Shown here piece after piece: positions 5,507 through 8,054 of a stretch of 8,054 nucleotides of DNA. Position numbers and translations under genes: made by a program. Under the pieces are notes generated by a model. The model saw nothing but the letters and a program-made list of their open reading frames with translations, was not told the origin of the DNA and did no database searches. Source of the DNA: Planctomycetota bacterium (GTDB taxonomy: Bacteria; Planctomycetota; PUPC01; DSUN01); contig VGYW01000378.1 of NCBI GenBank assembly GCA_016872875.1, forward strand, positions 1 through 8,054, in the 5' to 3' direction. The stretch's first letter is position 1, and every line of letters starts with the position of its first letter.

Positions 5507-7028
5507 GCCAGAGCTTGGCGCCGTCGTTGGCGGTCACGAGGAGGGCGGAGCCGTCGGGCGCCCAGTGAAGGAAGCAACTGTCGCCGAGGGCGAAGCCCTC
5601 GGGCACGGCGAGGCAGCCGGCCGCCGCCTTCCCGCGAAGCACGGCGAGGGCGTGAGGCGTCTTGACGAAGCGCCTCTGCCGCGCGAGGACGGCCACGCGT
5701 GCGCCGCCCATCGGCTGGCCGCGGCCGTAGCTGTCGCGGGCCGGCGTGGCCCACTTCGAGATGATGAACTTCTCCCACGGGTAGCCCGGCACCTTGAGCG
5801 GGGCCAGCCGCCCGGTCGCCTCGTCGAGGGTCGCGGCGGGGCTGTCGTCGGGGATGATGAGCAGCGCGCCGTCCTCGAGGTAACTGCACACCGAGTAGTT
5901 GAAGTTCCAGATTACCTCGGGCTTGACCTCGATGCGGGTCTTTGTGCCCTTGGCGAGGTCAAGGGCGTAGTAGCCGAGTTGGAGGGCTGGCGGCTTTGGT
6001 GCGCCGCTGGGCGCGGCGCCGGGCGCGCCGTCCCTGCCGCCGAAGCCCTGGCCGCCCTTGCCGATCTGGTGCTCCTCGACGTGGACGAAGAGTCGCAAGC
6101 CGTCAGGCGAGGCGGCGCGGACGGTGATGTGCAGTTCCTTTGCCTCGGGCCACGCGAGTGTGAGGCGCTTGCCGGCCACCAACGTGTCAATGCGGCCCGG
6201 CTTCACGAGCACCTCGCCATCGGCGCCGAGGGGGTAACGCTCGGCGCGGGCGTCCTCGAGCGCCTGGCCCTCCAGCTTCTCCCAGGCGCCCTTCGCAAGG
6301 TCGTAGTCGAAGCACTCGGGCGTGACGTTGAGCCAGAGGCCCGGCTGGGCGCGGGCGGCCTCCTGCGCGTCCATGTCCACCACGGCGATGCGGAAGCGGC
6401 CGGGAGCGAGCCATCGGGCGCCGTATCGGAAGCCCACGAGGCGGCCGGGCCGCTCCGCGAAGGGCGGCTGGATGGTCACGGGCCTGCCGCCGAGGACCTC
6501 GATGACGAGCTTCTTGAGGCAATGGTAGTTGTTCCGCCCCGCAAGCTCCTGGCTCACCAGGAAGCGCTTGCCGTCGGGCGACGCGACGCACTCGATGCCG
6601 CGCGAGGCCAGCTCGCCGGCCACGCGGCCGTCGCGCTCGAGGATGGTGCAGACGGCTCGGTCGCCGTGCTGGGTGGGGCTGAAGGTCAGGGCCTCGACGT
6701 CCTTCGTGGTGCGCGGCGCGTAGCCGCGGGCGAGGATGCGCCCGTCAGGCGTCCAGGAGCACTCGTGGGCGCGGCACAGGGGCGCGGCCTTGCCCGCCGC
6801 AGCGTCAACGACGAAGTAGGCGGACAGCAGATAGCCTTGGCTGCCGTCCTGCCGCGTCACGTAGTCGCCCTGCTGGCAGACAAGCGCAGCATCGCCCTTC
6901 GGCGCCCAGGCGCACACCCCGAAGCCCTGCGTCCTGGGCGCCCTGGGCAGCTCGACCACCCCCTCCCAGGCTGCCCCGCCGAGGGCTTGACCGGCACACA
7001 GAACGACGAACGCCGCAAGTCTGGTCAC
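5475..7028 (-). CDS. Exported PD40/WD40-like beta-propeller protein
   Basis: 517 residues from GTG 7028. That start is supported by GGGAG eight bases upstream and by the signal peptide it exposes: TRLAAFVVLCAGQALG, with likely cleavage after GAA near residue 20. A TTG 22 codons further upstream would translate a palindromic repeat and is rejected. The mature part shows recurring blade motifs of the PD40 type: WAPKGDAALV, WTPDGRIL, ASPDGKRFLV, ASPDGLRLFV and WAPDGSALLV, spread over residues ~40-500. This suggests a TolB-like propeller in the periplasm or outside the cell, usually a binding scaffold. No catalytic motif is visible and no specific function can be given. Residues ~323-348 are a Gly/Pro/Ala-rich stretch, probably a loop between blades. 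It lies downstream of, and co-directional with, the cyclophilin gene; no separate promoter is evident, so read-through is likely. Confidence 0.8.
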   Translation of the reverse strand: MTRLAAFVVLCAGQALGGAAWEGVVELPRAPRTQGFGVCAWAPKGDAALVCQQGDYVTRQDGSQGYLLSAYFVVDAAAGKAAPLCRAHECSWTPDGRILARGYAPRTTKDVEALTFSPTQHGDRAVCTILERDGRVAGELASRGIECVASPDGKRFLVSQELAGRNNYHCLKKLVIEVLGGRPVTIQPPFAERPGRLVGFRYGARWLAPGRFRIAVVDMDAQEAARAQPGLWLNVTPECFDYDLAKGAWEKLEGQALEDARAERYPLGADGEVLVKPGRIDTLVAGKRLTLAWPEAKELHITVRAASPDGLRLFVHVEEHQIGKGGQGFGGRDGAPGAAPSGAPKPPALQLGYYALDLAKGTKTRIEVKPEVIWNFNYSVCSYLEDGALLIIPDDSPAATLDEATGRLAPLKVPGYPWEKFIISKWATPARDSYGRGQPMGGARVAVLARQRRFVKTPHALAVLRGKAAAGCLAVPEGFALGDSCFLHWAPDGSALLVTANDGAKLWLTRAVPGGHL

Positions 7029-7036
7029 CGATGTGT

Positions 7037-7041
7037 CTCCC
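7037..7041 (-). promoter_or_regulatory. Ribosome binding site of the propeller gene
   Basis: GGGAG on the minus strand, eight bases before GTG 7028. It supports this GTG start, which also produces the signal peptide. Confidence 0.6.
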
Positions 7042-7048
7042 TGTTCCA

Positions 7049-7152
7049 CCGCTCCGCTGACTACGAAAGCGGCATCGCAGATGCCGCACTCCAAAAGGGC
7101 ACTCCTGTGGAGTGCGGCGACGAAGTCGCCGCTTTGGATTCGAGCGGAGCGG
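7049..7152. repeat. Nested palindromic intergenic element
   Basis: About 104 bp filling most of the gap between the cyclophilin and propeller genes. The outer 10-bp arms are CCGCTCCGCT (7049-7058) and AGCGGAGCGG (7143-7152). The inner arms, 7066-7093 and 7108-7135, are 28-base inverted copies that agree in the first 8 and last 11 bases. Each arm also folds on itself: GCGGCATC/GATGCCGC around GCA (7069-7087) and GCGGCGAC/GTCGCCGC around GAA (7114-7132). CACTCCA/TGGAGTG (7087-7093 and 7108-7114) pairs across a 14-base centre. No T-tract follows, so it is not a standard terminator. It may shape or process the bicistronic transcript, or be a REP-like mobile repeat. Confidence 0.85.
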
Positions 7153-7170
7153 CCAGGAGGGGAGGCGCGG

Positions 7171-7770
7171 CTATTCCTTCGCCTCGCGCCTGATGCTCTC
7201 GATGGTGACGGGCTTGAGGGGGACGTCGCGGTGGCCGGCCATCGCGCCGGTCTTCACCGCGCGAATCTTGTCCACCACGTCCATCCCCTCCGTGACCTTC
7301 CCGAAGACGCAGTAGCCGAAGTCGTCCTCCGTCTCGCCCCTGTGGTCGAGGCCGGGGTTGTCCTTGACGTTGATGAAGAACTGGGAGGTCGCGGAGTGGA
7401 GCTCGTTGGTGCGAGCCATGGCGATGGTGCCGCGGTTGTTCTTGAGGTCGGCCTTGGCCTCGTTCTTGATCGGCTCGTGGGTCTCCTTGCGGCGCATGTC
7501 CGCTGTCATGCCGCCGCCCTGGATCATGAAGTTGCTGATCACGCGGTGGAAGACGGTGCCGTCGAAGAACTTCTCGTCGGTGTAGCGGAGGAAGTTCTTC
7601 ACGGTGAGCGGCGCCTTGTCGGCCCAGAGCTCCACCTTGATCGTGCCTTCCGAGGTCTTGATGACGACGACTGGGTTAGCGATGGCTTTCTCTCCTTCCG
7701 CGGCAGAGGCCAGAGTCGCGACCACCGACACGACGGCCCCCAATCCGAGGGCCACAATGCCACACCGCAT
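7171..7770 (-). CDS. Exported cyclophilin-type peptidyl-prolyl cis-trans isomerase
   Basis: 199 residues from ATG 7770, chosen because AAAGGAG stands seven bases upstream and a signal peptide follows (MRCGIVALGLGAVVSVVATL, with ASA cleavage near residue 23). Cyclophilins speed prolyl isomerisation during protein folding; this one should act in the periplasm. The domain runs from ~33 to 195. FHRVI (74-78) carries the catalytic Arg76, equivalent to Arg55 of human CypA. FMIQGGG (81-87) and SQFFINV (129-135) line the active site. FGYCVFGKVTEGMDVVDKI (151-169) is the standard C-terminal signature. LDHRG (141-145) sits where eukaryotic forms have the cyclosporin-contacting Trp, absent here as in many bacterial members. 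The frame stays open upstream to 7947, but that part has no matching start signals and crosses the promoter. It has its own promoter and is followed by the propeller gene after a repeat-filled 142-bp gap. Confidence 0.95.
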   Translation of the reverse strand: MRCGIVALGLGAVVSVVATLASAAEGEKAIANPVVVIKTSEGTIKVELWADKAPLTVKNFLRYTDEKFFDGTVFHRVISNFMIQGGGMTADMRRKETHEPIKNEAKADLKNNRGTIAMARTNELHSATSQFFINVKDNPGLDHRGETEDDFGYCVFGKVTEGMDVVDKIRAVKTGAMAGHRDVPLKPVTIESIRREAKE

Positions 7771-7777
7771 GCACGCT

Positions 7778-7784
7778 CTCCTTT
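7778..7784 (-). promoter_or_regulatory. Ribosome binding site of the cyclophilin gene
   Basis: AAAGGAG on the minus strand, seven bases before ATG 7770; it decides between this start and longer in-frame alternatives. Confidence 0.8.
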
Positions 7785-7804
7785 CGCCAAGAGGGATGGC
7801 CAGC

Positions 7805-7833
7805 ATTCTAAGCTGACGGTGGAGCAGAGTCAA
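7805..7833 (-). promoter_or_regulatory. Sigma70-type promoter for the cyclophilin gene
   Basis: On the minus strand, TTGACT (7833-7828) is followed after 17 bases by TAGAAT (7810-7805). Each box matches consensus at five of six positions. A start site near 7798 gives a leader of about 28 bases. The -10 box and spacing equal those of the promoter at 1484-1512. Confidence 0.75.
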
Positions 7834-7890
7834 CTCGCGGGCAAGCTCCGAGCATGGCCGCCAGTCGTGGTAACCTTCTTGGGTTCCGAA

Positions 7891-8054
7891 GCTCCGAATG
7901 GAGCGTACTATATCAGCCCAGGGCGAAGCCCTGATCTTTGCCCACATCTTCTGGGGGCTGGGGTTTAGCCCCCGAATGGGGGCGTTTGAGCCGTAGCCCA
8001 GGGCGACCGAAGGGAGCCCTGGGAAAAGGCCCCGCCAGCGTAGAGCCCCCGAAG
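7891..8054. repeat. Tandem hairpin-rich intergenic modules, cut by the window edge
   Basis: Two imperfect copies of a ~77-bp module and the start of a third. Each begins with a small hairpin around a GAAT loop: GCTCC/GGAGC (7891-7904) and GCCCCC/GGGGGC (7968-7983). The third begins GCCCCCGAA at 8045. In the first two modules the hairpin is followed by an AGCCCAGGGCG box with a second hairpin: CAGGGC/GCCCTG around GAA (7919-7933), and CCCAGGGC/GCCCTGGG after 7997. A further hairpin, GGGGGCT/AGCCCCC (7953-7973), bridges modules one and two. No open reading frame with start signals is seen here. Confidence 0.65.

Noticed and set aside
7028..7094. Upstream TTG start for the propeller gene
   Set aside because: It would translate the palindromic element and bury the signal peptide. 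GTG 7028 has a ribosome site and a clean signal sequence.
7049..7152. Rho-independent terminator after the cyclophilin gene
   Set aside because: The stems are strong but no run of T follows on the minus strand, and the nested symmetry fits a repeat element better.
5481..7193. 570-codon plus-strand frame
   Set aside because: Antisense shadow of the propeller gene, caused by high GC at third codon positions; the minus strand has PD40 motifs and a signal peptide.
7771..7947. N-terminal extension of the cyclophilin
   Set aside because: It crosses the -10 and -35 boxes and the ribosome site. ATG 7770 gives a proper signal peptide.
7033..7968. 311-codon plus-strand frame
   Set aside because: Antisense to the unmistakable cyclophilin, and it reads through both an intergenic palindrome and the cyclophilin promoter.

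Overview
The window is strongly GC-rich bacterial DNA from an organism that degrades polysaccharides. The gene content is a secreted CBM9-like/propeller protein, a GH78 rhamnosidase-type hydrolase, a YdjC/ChbG deacetylase, a secreted PD40 propeller protein and a periplasmic cyclophilin. Together with the many dispersed palindromic repeats, this looks most like an uncultured member of the Planctomycetota or a related PVC lineage. That placement is inference from style and content; there is no marker gene here.

Layout. From 1433 leftwards, off the window edge, runs a minus-strand gene for an exported multidomain protein (CBM9-like, FlgD-like Ig, start of a beta-propeller). From 1590 rightwards runs a plus-strand operon of two genes: a cytoplasmic GH78-type glycosidase, and a YdjC/ChbG carbohydrate deacetylase whose start codon overlaps the hydrolase stop codon by one base. 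The 156-bp gap between these divergent units carries two back-to-back sigma70-type promoters with 17-bp spacers and a small inverted repeat between their -35 boxes. The deacetylase gene then runs tail-to-tail, with a 32-bp overlap, into a minus-strand gene for an exported PD40/WD40-like propeller protein (GTG start at 7028). Upstream of that is a minus-strand exported cyclophilin (start 7770) with its own well-formed promoter. The last ~160 bases hold tandem hairpin-rich repeat modules.

The outstanding feature is the number of palindromic repeats. Four unrelated-looking families occur in 8 kb, and two of them lie inside protein-coding genes without breaking the frame. Eight 45-bp units plus an inverted two-hairpin copy are embedded in the glycosidase gene, adding about 145 residues at a domain boundary. 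A 55-bp three-hairpin palindrome sits in a loop of the FlgD-like domain of the first gene. The other two families are intergenic: a 104-bp nested palindrome with covarying hairpin stems at 7049-7152, and ~77-bp modules at the right edge.

How the genes may work together (inference): the exported CBM9-like and propeller proteins would act at or outside the cytoplasmic membrane. The rhamnosidase and deacetylase lack signal peptides and are translationally coupled, so they would trim imported, acetylated oligosaccharides in the cytoplasm. The cyclophilin is probably general periplasmic folding machinery. I found no RNA gene, CRISPR array, transposase or defence system.
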